NCBI GenBank assembly: GCA_944389075.1
Contig: CALXLA010000011.1
Span: 1 to 39,024, forward strand
Direction: 5' to 3'
From: an uncultured Spirochaetaceae bacterium
GTDB lineage: Bacteria > Spirochaetota > Spirochaetia > Sphaerochaetales > Sphaerochaetaceae
Length of the DNA: 39,024 nucleotides
The notes under the pieces were generated by a model. It worked only from the letters and a program-made list of their open reading frames with translations, was not told the origin of the DNA and did no database searches. Position numbers and translations under genes: made by a program. This document shows, piece after piece, positions 1 through 7,302 of the stretch (the stretch's first letter is position 1; each line of letters begins with the position of its first letter).

Positions 1-165
1 CAGGTACTGTTGTCTCAGGTGCTGTTGTCTCAGGTGCTGTTGTCTCAGGTACTGTTGTCTCAGGTACTGTTGTCTCAGGTACTGTTGTCTCAGGTACTGT
101 TGTCTCAGGTACTGTTGTTTCAGGTACTGTTGTTTCAGGTACTGTTGTTTCAGGTACTGTTGTTT
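1..165. repeat. 15-bp tandem repeat, at least 11 units, coding ETTVP
   Basis: Eleven head-to-tail copies of a 15-bp unit (CAGGTACTGTTGTCT on the + strand), continuing past the left edge. Variants are regional: units at 16-45 have GTGCTG (Val to Ala), and units at 106-165 end in TTT instead of TCT (a silent GAG/GAA change). A unit of 15 bp keeps the frame, so copy number can change without breaking the protein. It is read on the - strand inside the secreted-protein gene. Confidence 0.95.
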
Positions 166-1240
166 CAGGCTCGACAACCAGGATTATGCCAGGATCAGAT
201 ACCTGAGGCCTTGTAGGTATTATTTCCTGCTCAGGCTTTGCAACGACAGGTGCTGAAGGAATGTCGATTCTCTGCTCTGATATTGAGATAGCTGGTTTTT
301 CAGGGATTGCGGGGTACTTTATTGAGATGAACTCTTCAATATCTGCTGTGAGCAGAGGAACGTATGAGCAGATTGTTTCTCTTGGAATATCTGAAGAGTA
401 GTAGAGCGTGGTCTTTCCACTATCTGTGCTGTATGTGACAAGAGCTGCATCTGCAGGTCTCTTCTCACTCTCAAATGCCATGAATTCAACAGCATCGTTT
501 TCTGTCACGACAGATGATGGATATTCGATTTCAGTCATTCCATTGTTGATGGTGAATGTGATTGGATAGCCAAGTATCTGTTTTTTTATCACGATAGGCT
601 CTTCGGCCTCGATTTCAGGCTCTGTTGTCTCAGGCTCTGTTGTCTCAGGCTCTGTTGTCTCGCCGCCGAATACTGCATTATCAAGGACAGATGATGCATA
701 GTATTCATCTGCGGTGACTTCTGCCGGCTGCTGAGCTTCCATGAGATTGATGCCAGACATTGCAGGGACTTCTATTTCCTTTCCATAGATTGAGTCATAT
801 GCATAAGCAGGAAATTCCGAGTAGTTGTAGAACTGCTCAGTATCGGTTGTTGATGTGAATGCATATTCACCAGGTTCTGCGATTGTGTAAAGTGTTGTAG
901 GGGTATAGATAGATAAGGAAATCTCATTGCCTGGAAGTACGATGTTCATGCCGCCATCAAGAAGGTAAAGCGATGGGTCTGCAACAGTGAAATCCGTGAT
1001 GGCGATGATTGATGCATCATTGATGTAGATATCACCGAATTCACAGGAGAATACCTGACCACCTCTCTCTGTTCTGATTATGAATCCGCTGTCGTTGATT
1101 TCAGTCTCGGAATCAATTCTCGTTCCATCAGGAGCATAAAGCTGGATATCATCAAGATTTCCTTCTTTTATTGAAAGAGGTGCTGCAAATGATGCAGCAA
1201 GGGAGAGTAATGTTGCCAGTACAGCCAGAGTTTTTTTCAT
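1..1240 (-). CDS. Secreted protein with ETTVP tandem repeats, FecR-like N-terminal half (partial)
   Basis: The frame is open from an ATG at 1240 to the left edge of the window (about 413 residues seen, C-terminus missing). The start is supported by GAGGGG 5-10 nt upstream. MKKTLAVLATLLSLAASFAA is a clear type I signal peptide, so the product is exported to the periplasm or surface. After it comes a beta-rich stretch (DGTRIDSETEIND, RTERGGQVFSCEFGDIYI) that resembles FecR-type ligand-sensing folds; this likeness is by eye only. Around residues 193-208 there are three ETTEP units. A second folded segment follows (about 209-345), then a Pro-rich linker, then at least eleven ETTVP/ETTAP units running off the edge. 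Repeats rich in Pro, Thr and Glu usually form extended, wall- or periplasm-spanning spacers. No function can be assigned. Confidence 0.85.
   Translation of the reverse strand, partial: MKKTLAVLATLLSLAASFAAPLSIKEGNLDDIQLYAPDGTRIDSETEINDSGFIIRTERGGQVFSCEFGDIYINDASIIAITDFTVADPSLYLLDGGMNIVLPGNEISLSIYTPTTLYTIAEPGEYAFTSTTDTEQFYNYSEFPAYAYDSIYGKEIEVPAMSGINLMEAQQPAEVTADEYYASSVLDNAVFGGETTEPETTEPETTEPEIEAEEPIVIKKQILGYPITFTINNGMTEIEYPSSVVTENDAVEFMAFESEKRPADAALVTYSTDSGKTTLYYSSDIPRETICSYVPLLTADIEEFISIKYPAIPEKPAISISEQRIDIPSAPVVAKPEQEIIPTRPQVSDPGIILVVEPETTVPETTVPETTVPETTVPETTVPETTVPETTVPETTVPETTAPETTAPETTVP
616..660. repeat. Three 15-bp units coding ETTEP
   Basis: Three identical copies of CAGGCTCTGTTGTCT, differing from the 1-165 units by two bases (Val to Glu). 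This is a second repeat island in the same gene, so the two spacers probably share an origin. Confidence 0.9.
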
Positions 1241-1630
1241 AGTAACCCCTCAGAGGGCAAAAGCCCTTTGTCTAAGTTTACCACAGTAGAGGAATGCAAA
1301 CTATATTAAATTGTTCTATATTGCATCAGAAATAATCATTGGCAATCGTGATGGATCGATATGTATTTGGTGTGTGCCGAATTTTGCTTATCAGGATTTT
1401 TGATTTTGATGACATGATATAATGTTGTTTATCAGTACTCAGGAACGGCAATCACCAGAAAGATGTATGCAGATTGCGGCTCATTCGCTGTTACAGGCCG
1501 AGAGCTTGTCATAAGTGATTTCTGCCGATTTCATGGCATGGGTATCGGGATTTCTGAAAACAAGGATTTTGATGATGATTGAGAATGATAATATCAAGTA
1601 CAAGGTAAAGTTGGCTGCTACGTTGGAAGG
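1241..1630. other. Non-coding stretch upstream of the repeat-protein gene
   Basis: About 390 bp without a convincing gene. The AT-rich part (about 1290-1420) probably holds the promoter of the leftward secreted-protein gene; a small GGGCAAAAGCCC hairpin (about 1256-1267) lies in its leader. From about 1440 to 1580 one + strand frame stays open for about 47 codons and reads SFAVTGRELVISDFC in its middle, ending just before the small helix-turn-helix ORF. It has no clear ribosome site and could be a gene remnant. Confidence 0.5.
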
Positions 1631-1834
1631 ATGCCGTGTCATTTATTCACAACTGTTGAAGATAGAATAGTCTCTCTGTTGTCTCAGTTCCCGGATCTGA
1701 CATATGGAGATCTTGCAGAATCGCTATCTGTCAGCAGAGCTACTGTAATAAGAAATATGAAGAAAATGATTGATAACGGTCTTGTAGAAAGAGTCGGGTC
1801 AAAGAAAACAGGAAAACGGAAGCTTCTGAAATAA
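1631..1834 (+). CDS. Small winged helix-turn-helix protein, possibly the remnant of a larger gene
   Basis: 67 residues. Residues about 10-60 (EDRIVSLLSQFPDLTYGDLA, then SVSRATVIRNMKKMIDNGLV) are a standard winged helix-turn-helix, ending in a basic tail GSKKTGKRKLLK. This layout matches the extreme C-terminal domain of AlbA_2/Fic-type ATP-binding regulators, where the same module follows a large N-terminal part. Here a stop (TAA at 1589) closes the frame upstream, only weak GGAAGG precedes the ATG, and nothing recognisable lies before it. It may be the surviving end of a decayed gene or a true mini-regulator. Target unknown. Confidence 0.5.
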   Translation: MPCHLFTTVEDRIVSLLSQFPDLTYGDLAESLSVSRATVIRNMKKMIDNGLVERVGSKKTGKRKLLK

Positions 1835-1865
1835 CCATACTGTTGATTAGCTGTTATGAAAGTCT

Positions 1866-1897
1866 GGCATGCGTGGATACGGATATCCTTGCATGCC
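1866..1897. terminator. Hairpin between convergent genes
   Basis: GGCATGC and GCATGCC form a perfect 7-bp outer stem, and GGATA/TATCC an inner 5-bp stem separated from it by a 2-nt mismatch. It sits between the HTH ORF (+) and the TtcA-like gene (-). There is no long T-run on either side, so efficient intrinsic termination is uncertain. Confidence 0.45.
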
Positions 1898-1906
1898 TAG
1901 TATGAA

Positions 1907-2698
1907 TCAACGCTTGTCAGATTCAGCTGGTACAGGCTTTTCAGGCAGGACCGAAGAACTGAAATCGTGAGCATTGTAGATATGTTCCCTTGTAAGCTTA
2001 TCTATGTGGCTCAGCTGTGATATCACAGGTTTGAGCTGGGATCTTATGTTGGTCTGGTCATAGGGGCATACGGGCTTGACGACAGGGAGGTCATAGACTT
2101 CAGCCAGTCTCCTGGTCACGCTTTCATGTGTCTCGATCATCGGCCTTATGATATGCATCTTGCCTCCGAAGAATTCCTGCACAGGCTTCATTGTCGAGAA
2201 GTCGGCCCTGAAGCATAGATTCATCAGCGTTGTCTCCGCCAGATCATCCAGATGATGTCCCATCGCAATAAGCTCTGCACCTGTCTTCTCCGCATATTCG
2301 AACAGTATCCGCCTTCTGTTCCTCGCGCACAGATAGCAGTTGAAATCTCCCTTGAATGAATCAGGAAACTGCGGCTCGTCGAAAATCGTGAAATCGATGG
2401 ACAAGTCGGAGAAATATCTTTCGAGCTTCTCCCTGTACTCATCAGGAATCGGATGCTCGATCCAGTTTATCATCACAGCCTTCATTGAATAGCTTACAGG
2501 AAGCCATTTGCGCCTGATTGAGAGCGCAAGAGCCATAGCAAGAGAGTCCTTTCCTCCTGATGCCGCTATGACGACCTCATCTCCGCCCTGTATCATCCTG
2601 TAGCGGCTTACAGCTCTTCCCACGCTTTTGATGAAGCGCATGACCCATGGTGGTATGTCACCTGCAAGCAGGTCCTGGTATGGAATCTTCTCACTCAT
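1907..2698 (-). CDS. ttcA: TtcA-like PP-loop tRNA 2-thiolation protein
   Basis: 263 residues from the ATG at 2698. A longer frame exists upstream, but this start overlaps the stop of the preceding HD gene as ATGAGTGA, typical of translational coupling. The PP-loop SGGKDS (about residues 47-52) binds ATP to adenylate the target base. CYLC (about C121/C124) and a third Cys in KPVCPYDQ fit the cysteines that hold the Fe-S cluster in TtcA/Ncs6-type tRNA thiolases. MGHHLDDLAETTLMNL is the conserved second PP-loop motif. TtcA makes 2-thiocytidine at position 32 of tRNA. The relative TtuA/Ncs6 modifies other bases, so the exact substrate is inferred. Confidence 0.82.
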   Translation of the reverse strand: MSEKIPYQDLLAGDIPPWVMRFIKSVGRAVSRYRMIQGGDEVVIAASGGKDSLAMALALSIRRKWLPVSYSMKAVMINWIEHPIPDEYREKLERYFSDLSIDFTIFDEPQFPDSFKGDFNCYLCARNRRRILFEYAEKTGAELIAMGHHLDDLAETTLMNLCFRADFSTMKPVQEFFGGKMHIIRPMIETHESVTRRLAEVYDLPVVKPVCPYDQTNIRSQLKPVISQLSHIDKLTREHIYNAHDFSSSVLPEKPVPAESDKR

Positions 2699-3962
2699 CC
2701 TTGTCCACCTTCTCAAAAGCAAGCATCGCGTCTTTTTCTGCGACATAATGGGGCAGATAAAGCGCTACCATTCTCAGTGTTTTCGAGAAAACGGAACCCG
2801 CCTGCTGGAATATCATGCCGAAACTGCTGATAGGAGAGACAGAACCATCGGCTGTCCTTATGGCTATATCTGTCTCGAAGCTTATGGGCTCAGGGATATC
2901 GATTATGACTTCATATTCCCTGAGGTCCGGATACTTCTCAGCAAGTTCCTCATAGATCATGTTCTCTGTCCTGAATCGCTCTGTGATGTTCAGCGATTTC
3001 TTTTCCACATTTCCTTCTGCATTGAATGGTCTTGAATATTTACGCTCAAATAATATTCCGTGTTCGGCTTTCTCTATCAGTGAAAATGGAGGATACTCTG
3101 ATTTCTGCCTGCAAAGCTCATGGAACTCGTAATCATCCTTTATATAGAGATCGTCGTATTCTATGTATCCATCGCGGAGTGCGGAAAGCAGGGCTTTCTT
3201 TATCATGCATGTCGCGCTTCTGACTCCTTTGTGCCAGTAGAGGTTCCTGTACATCATGTACTTTGAGAAAAGAACCTGCTCAACACTTGATAGCGCGCTC
3301 TCGTCGAGTACGATGCGTCCATCCGTGAATGAAAGGGATGAGATAATGTAGTCAGTATCCTGCTTGCCATATGGGATTCCCGCAAAGAACGCATCCCTCG
3401 TAAGATAATCAAGCTTGTCAGGATCAAGAGTTCCCGAAAGGATATTCCTATAGAATGAAGTCTCCCAATCAGCAGACGGCAGGTCCTTCGCTATTATCAT
3501 CGCAGTCATCTCAGGGCTTGCCCCGGTCTTTGCCAGAGCTTCATTGAGAGCGCCTTTCCTGAGTATCAGGTCTGCGGCAATCTCCTCATGTTCCCTGAGC
3601 GCGAGTTCCTTCAAGGAGTGCGCATACGGAAAGTGTCCGATATCATGGAGAAGGCATGCCGCGAGGAAGCTGAATATTCCGGTGGCTGTCAGCGGAAGTT
3701 CTGCTGCCTTCGTTGCGACGGAAAGCAGTATCTCCCGTCCGAGGTGATAGACACCAAGGCTGTGGTTGAGCCTTGTATGCACGGCCCCCGGATATATATG
3801 GTATGCGGGGCCGTTCTGCTTTATCCGTGAGAGCTTTTCCACATCATCTGTCTCAAGCAGATTCTTGAGAGCCTCTGTCATAGGTATGTTTCCCCATAAT
3901 GGATCCTTGACTGTGTGTATGAATCCTCCATGGAGGAGATCGAGGGCTTCGCTTCTTTTCAT
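2691..3962 (-). CDS. HD-domain phosphohydrolase (dGTPase-like)
   Basis: 423 residues. The N-terminal half carries metal-binding HD motifs in order: RLNHSLGVYHLGREI, then CLLHDIGHFPYAHSLKEL, with DPDKLDYLTRDAFFAGI further on. This series is typical of the HD superfamily branch that includes dGTP triphosphohydrolases and YdhJ-like proteins. The C-terminal about 200 residues are less conserved. It probably hydrolyses a nucleotide or phosphate ester; the substrate cannot be read from the sequence. It is the first gene of a two-gene leftward unit with the TtcA-like protein, overlapping it by 8 bp. No clear ribosome site precedes the ATG. Confidence 0.78.
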   Translation of the reverse strand: MKRSEALDLLHGGFIHTVKDPLWGNIPMTEALKNLLETDDVEKLSRIKQNGPAYHIYPGAVHTRLNHSLGVYHLGREILLSVATKAAELPLTATGIFSFLAACLLHDIGHFPYAHSLKELALREHEEIAADLILRKGALNEALAKTGASPEMTAMIIAKDLPSADWETSFYRNILSGTLDPDKLDYLTRDAFFAGIPYGKQDTDYIISSLSFTDGRIVLDESALSSVEQVLFSKYMMYRNLYWHKGVRSATCMIKKALLSALRDGYIEYDDLYIKDDYEFHELCRQKSEYPPFSLIEKAEHGILFERKYSRPFNAEGNVEKKSLNITERFRTENMIYEELAEKYPDLREYEVIIDIPEPISFETDIAIRTADGSVSPISSFGMIFQQAGSVFSKTLRMVALYLPHYVAEKDAMLAFEKVDKDE

Positions 3963-4024
3963 ATGCCAAGCTTAGCATAACCGCCTTTTTGACAAAAGAA
4001 GAGGCAAGTGAGAGTATTAGGCCT

Positions 4025-4402
4025 GTGAAGAAGCTAGTATTGATGCTGACAGCATTCCTGTCCCTGCAGCTTTATGCAGTTGCCCCTGAATCATCTGCCA
4101 TCGGTACTGTTGCTGTTGCAGTCGGGCAGGGGACTATTACGGAGATAGCGCTTGAAGCCGTAAGGGAAGAATACACCGAAGAGTGGCTTGGGAAATATAC
4201 AGAAGACCCGATTGTCTCTGGAGAGATTCTCTCCCCCTATCTTTCGCATGTCCTGCCGCTGACCAACCCGATCGCGGGACTTGAGAAAAACAGCAGTGTG
4301 GAGATCCTGGATCTCGACGGGGGAGAGAAGGTAGCCCTTATCTTCCATGAAGGCAAGATAAAGGCAGCTTACTCAGAGGTTCCTGAACTTCCTGAACTCT
4401 GA
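4025..4402 (+). CDS. Small secreted hypothetical protein
   Basis: I do not recognise the family. The best start is the GTG at 4025, which gives a normal signal peptide: VKKLVLMLTAFLSLQLYA followed by APESSA. An ATG at 3989 in the same frame would add 12 residues and weaken the signal. The mature part is about 105 residues, acidic, with the stretch SSVEILDLDGGEKVALIFHE that looks like a small beta domain. The last 30 bp overlap, tail to tail, the end of the oligoendopeptidase gene. It stands alone between two leftward units and is divergent from the HD gene. Confidence 0.6.
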   Translation: MKKLVLMLTAFLSLQLYAVAPESSAIGTVAVAVGQGTITEIALEAVREEYTEEWLGKYTEDPIVSGEILSPYLSHVLPLTNPIAGLEKNSSVEILDLDGGEKVALIFHEGKIKAAYSEVPELPEL

Positions 4403-6148
4403 AAGCAGGGCAGAGAAATGTTCAGTCGCCTTTCTTACAGGATCTGGCGTGCTCATATCGACACCAGCTTTCTTCAATGCCTGGATAGGATATGCGGAGC
4501 CTCCTGACTTCAGGAATCCCATATAGTCATTCCTTTCCTTTTCTCCACCATTGAGCACTCGTTGGGAAAGTGCAATCGATGCAGAGATTCCCGTAGCATA
4601 CTTGAAGCAATAGAATGCCCTGTAGAAATGCGGGATCCTGAGACATTCAAGGTCGCTGACTTCCTCGAATTCCATAATCGGCCCGAAGTATTCCTGAAGG
4701 AGATTCCTGTAGACGGACCTCAGCACAGCCAGAGTCAGAGGCTCTTTCGCTTCCGCCATCTCATGGATCCTGAGCTCAAACTCAGCGAACATTGTCTGCC
4801 TGAACAGGGTTGCGACTATATCGTCGAGATTCTTGCCGAGGATATAGGCTTTCTCCTCGTTGTTTTCAGATGTACTGAGAAGATATGCTGAAAGCAGATT
4901 CTCATTGAATGTCGATGCGACTTCAGCCTCGAATATGGAATAGCTGTAGCACATGAATGGGTTGTTCTTCGCAGAGTACCATGAATGCATCGAGTGTCCG
5001 CCTTCATGAATGAGCGTGAACACGGAGTCCAGCACATTGTCCTCATAGTTCGTGAGGATATATGGCTTCCCTGTGTAGCCGCCAGCGGAGAATGCGCCGC
5101 TTCTTTTACCCTCGTTCTCATATCTGTCTACCCAGCGGTCATCCGTAAGCCCATTGAGAAGGATATCCCTGTATTCATCGCCAAGAGGCCTGACAGCTTC
5201 TCCGATCAAAGACACAGCTTCGTCATATGTACGTGAGGCATTCACCCCGCTGACCATCGGAACATAGCAGTCCCAGTGCCTGAGCGTCTTCTTGCCCAGT
5301 ACAGCTGCCTTTGTGTCATAGTAGCTGTGAAGTATTGGGAATGCTTCATGAACAGCATCGATGAGAGATCTGTAGACGCTTTCCGGGATATTGTCAGAGA
5401 AGAGCGCTGCATCAAGTGATGACTTATAATGTCTTGCCTTCGATGTGAAGATATCTTCGTTGACAGAGCTTATATAGAGGTCCGCAATAGTATTCTTGTG
5501 TGCATCATAGGCTCTGTAGTAGTTCTTGTAAGCCGCTTCCCTTATGGTCTCATCATGACTTTTCAGGAACTTCTGATAGGTACCATGCGTAAGCTTCTCG
5601 CCATAGACGTCATCGAATGCCAGCTCGATGTTGTTCAGGTCCATGAATGCCTTCTCCGCGGATCCCGAGACAGGCGAGTAGAGCGAGAGGAGTCTCTCCT
5701 CCTTTTCCGAGAGGATATGCTTCTTTTCCCTGAGACTCTTCTTCAGATACACCCTGAACTCCGCGAACCTCGGCTCCTTCATCCATGCTTTGATTTTCTC
5801 ATCATCAATCGAAACAAGTTCCGTTGAGTACCAGGAAATATCTTCCGCAAATGTAGATGCCGCATTCTGGTACATCATCATGCGTTTCTGGACATCTGGG
5901 TTGCTGCTGTCAGCCTCATATGACAGATATGCCCAGCTCCCGATTCTCTCAGCCTCCATCTCCGTATCCCTGAGATAGCAGAGGAATGCATATAGTGAAT
6001 CGGAACTTCCCGAAAGAGAGCCCTTGTATGACCTGGCTTTGGAGAATGCTTTCTTCAGTTTCTTCAGGTCCTTCTCCCAGCTCTCCGCGTTTTTTGCAAG
6101 TGATGACAGATCCCAGGTGTCCTTCTCTATCTGTTCGTTTCTTTTCAA
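4373..6148 (-). CDS. pepF: Oligoendopeptidase F (M3 family)
   Basis: 591 residues, a normal length for PepF, a cytoplasmic zinc metallopeptidase that cuts short peptides. The catalytic HExxH is HEGGH at residues 381-385 (TLIHEGGHSMHSW), followed by the downstream zinc ligand region SIFEAEVASTFNE. The N-terminus DTWDLSSL matches the family. The start is a TTG at 6148: it has GGAGG 7 nt upstream, and it overlaps the rdgB stop as TTGA. Translation is therefore coupled to rdgB. The gene end overlaps the secreted hypothetical on the other strand. Confidence 0.92.
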   Translation of the reverse strand: MKRNEQIEKDTWDLSSLAKNAESWEKDLKKLKKAFSKARSYKGSLSGSSDSLYAFLCYLRDTEMEAERIGSWAYLSYEADSSNPDVQKRMMMYQNAASTFAEDISWYSTELVSIDDEKIKAWMKEPRFAEFRVYLKKSLREKKHILSEKEERLLSLYSPVSGSAEKAFMDLNNIELAFDDVYGEKLTHGTYQKFLKSHDETIREAAYKNYYRAYDAHKNTIADLYISSVNEDIFTSKARHYKSSLDAALFSDNIPESVYRSLIDAVHEAFPILHSYYDTKAAVLGKKTLRHWDCYVPMVSGVNASRTYDEAVSLIGEAVRPLGDEYRDILLNGLTDDRWVDRYENEGKRSGAFSAGGYTGKPYILTNYEDNVLDSVFTLIHEGGHSMHSWYSAKNNPFMCYSYSIFEAEVASTFNENLLSAYLLSTSENNEEKAYILGKNLDDIVATLFRQTMFAEFELRIHEMAEAKEPLTLAVLRSVYRNLLQEYFGPIMEFEEVSDLECLRIPHFYRAFYCFKYATGISASIALSQRVLNGGEKERNDYMGFLKSGGSAYPIQALKKAGVDMSTPDPVRKATEHFSALLSEFRKFRNL

Positions 6149-6750
6149 ATCAATGCCTCCTTTGAAAGCTCTCTGTCCAGAATCATCTTCATGAGACGGG
6201 CGGCTTTGCCTCTGTGGGAATATATATCCTTCTCATCCGGTGAGAGCTCAGCGGAAATGCGTCTGGCTTCATCGCTGTAGAATACAGGGTCATATCCGAA
6301 GCCGGATGTTCCGGAAGGAGAGAGCGCGATAGAGCCTTTACAGCTCTCCTGTATTATGAATATTCTTTCCTCGTCGAGAATCAGGCATAGCGCGGCAATG
6401 AAGGATGCGCTTCTGTCCTCAGTACCTTCCATGTTCTTCAGAAGGAGCATGTACTTCTCTTCGGAAGAGAGCTTCTTTCCATTCTCTTCACCATATCTGG
6501 CGCTGTGAATCCCCGGTTTTCCGCCGAGTGCCTTCACGCTCAGTCCTGAGTCATCGGCTATCACTGGCTGGTGGACGATATCCCAGAGAGCCTTTGCCTT
6601 TATCTGGGCATTCTCGATATATGATGAGCCATTCTCATCAGGCGAGAAGCTGATTCCCTCGTCGGAAGGAATCGTCAGCTGATATCCTCCCAGGAGACGC
6701 GACATCTCATCTCTCTTGTGTTTGTTTCCAGATGCAAAATAGAGCTTCAT
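6145..6750 (-). CDS. rdgB: XTP/dITP diphosphatase (RdgB/HAM1)
   Basis: 201 residues starting MKLYFASGNKHKRDEM, the usual family N-terminus; an upstream in-frame ATG at 6870 would add 40 unrelated residues and run into the MarR operator. Key motifs: SGNKHKRDEM (phosphate/base binding), DDSGLSVKALGGKPGIHSAR (metal-binding Asp pair and substrate loop) and GTSGFGYDPVF near the C-terminus. The enzyme removes non-canonical purine nucleotides (ITP, dITP, XTP) from the pool. It is the first gene of a unit with pepF and is divergent from the MarR/ABC exporter operon. Confidence 0.93.
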   Translation of the reverse strand: MKLYFASGNKHKRDEMSRLLGGYQLTIPSDEGISFSPDENGSSYIENAQIKAKALWDIVHQPVIADDSGLSVKALGGKPGIHSARYGEENGKKLSSEEKYMLLLKNMEGTEDRSASFIAALCLILDEERIFIIQESCKGSIALSPSGTSGFGYDPVFYSDEARRISAELSPDEKDIYSHRGKAARLMKMILDRELSKEALI

Positions 6751-6825
6751 ATCTGAAATATATCCTAAAAGAGCAGGAAGAGGCAGATGGCTGAATGTGT
6801 ACAGAATGTGTAGTTTTTCATTTCC

Positions 6826-6849
6826 TGTTGACCAATGCATTGGAGAACA
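6826..6849. promoter_or_regulatory. 24-bp palindrome, probable MarR operator
   Basis: Arms TGTTGACCAATG and CATTGGAGAACA match at 10 of 12 positions, with a perfect 12-bp core CCAATGCATTGG at 6832-6843. It ends 27 bp before the MarR start codon and lies between that gene and the divergent rdgB gene. MarR dimers bind palindromes of this size, usually autoregulating their own operon; the assignment to this MarR is by position. Confidence 0.7.
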
Positions 6850-6876
6850 ATAATATTCGTTCGGAAGCAAACAAAT

Positions 6877-7302
6877 ATGGATGAACCAGTTTCTTTGACT
6901 ATAAATAAGATTTCAAGGCTTTCGAAGAGAATCACGGACCGCCTGCTGCTTCCATATGGGCTCAGGACATCAGAGATCAGGTTCCTTGGCTATATGGCGG
7001 AGCACGGAGCCGTGTCTCACAAAGACCTCCAGAATGTGTTCCGGATGACAAGGGCGACTGTTTCACAGCTTGTCGGCAATCTCAAGGCGGCAGGTCTGAT
7101 AAACATGGAGGAATCGCCGTCGGACAGAAGGCAGTATGTGCTGACTCTCAGTGATAAGGGTACCGCTATCTTCGGTGAGGCTATCAGGAATATAAGGGAA
7201 ATAGACCGGAAGGTCGCTTCCGCGTTTTCCCCGGAGGAGCTTTCCGCCTTTTCGGAAATCGCTGACAAGCTGATAAGGCTTTATGAGGAGGAGCTATGCT
7301 GA
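6877..7302 (+). CDS. MarR family transcriptional regulator
   Basis: 141 residues from the ATG at 6877; an earlier ATG (6835) would place the start inside the palindromic operator. Winged helix-turn-helix at about residues 30-95: TSEIRFLGYMAEHGAVSHKD, FRMTRATVSQLVGNLKAAGL (recognition helix), and wing SPSDRRQYVLTLSDKG, the MarR signature. The flanking helices form the dimer interface. The stop overlaps the start of the first ABC exporter gene by 7 nt, so the regulator and the exporter pair are one operon. Probably a drug- or metabolite-responsive repressor of that exporter. The ribosome site is weak. Confidence 0.9.
   Translation: MDEPVSLTINKISRLSKRITDRLLLPYGLRTSEIRFLGYMAEHGAVSHKDLQNVFRMTRATVSQLVGNLKAAGLINMEESPSDRRQYVLTLSDKGTAIFGEAIRNIREIDRKVASAFSPEELSAFSEIADKLIRLYEEELC

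Noticed and set aside
1-165. CRISPR array
   Set aside because: Units are 15 bp and directly adjacent with no spacers, and they are in frame within a coding sequence.
10-216. Open frame on the + strand coding a SQVLL repeat protein
   Set aside because: It is the antisense reading of the ETTVP tract; the - strand frame has a signal peptide, a ribosome site and stays open for the whole 1.2 kb.
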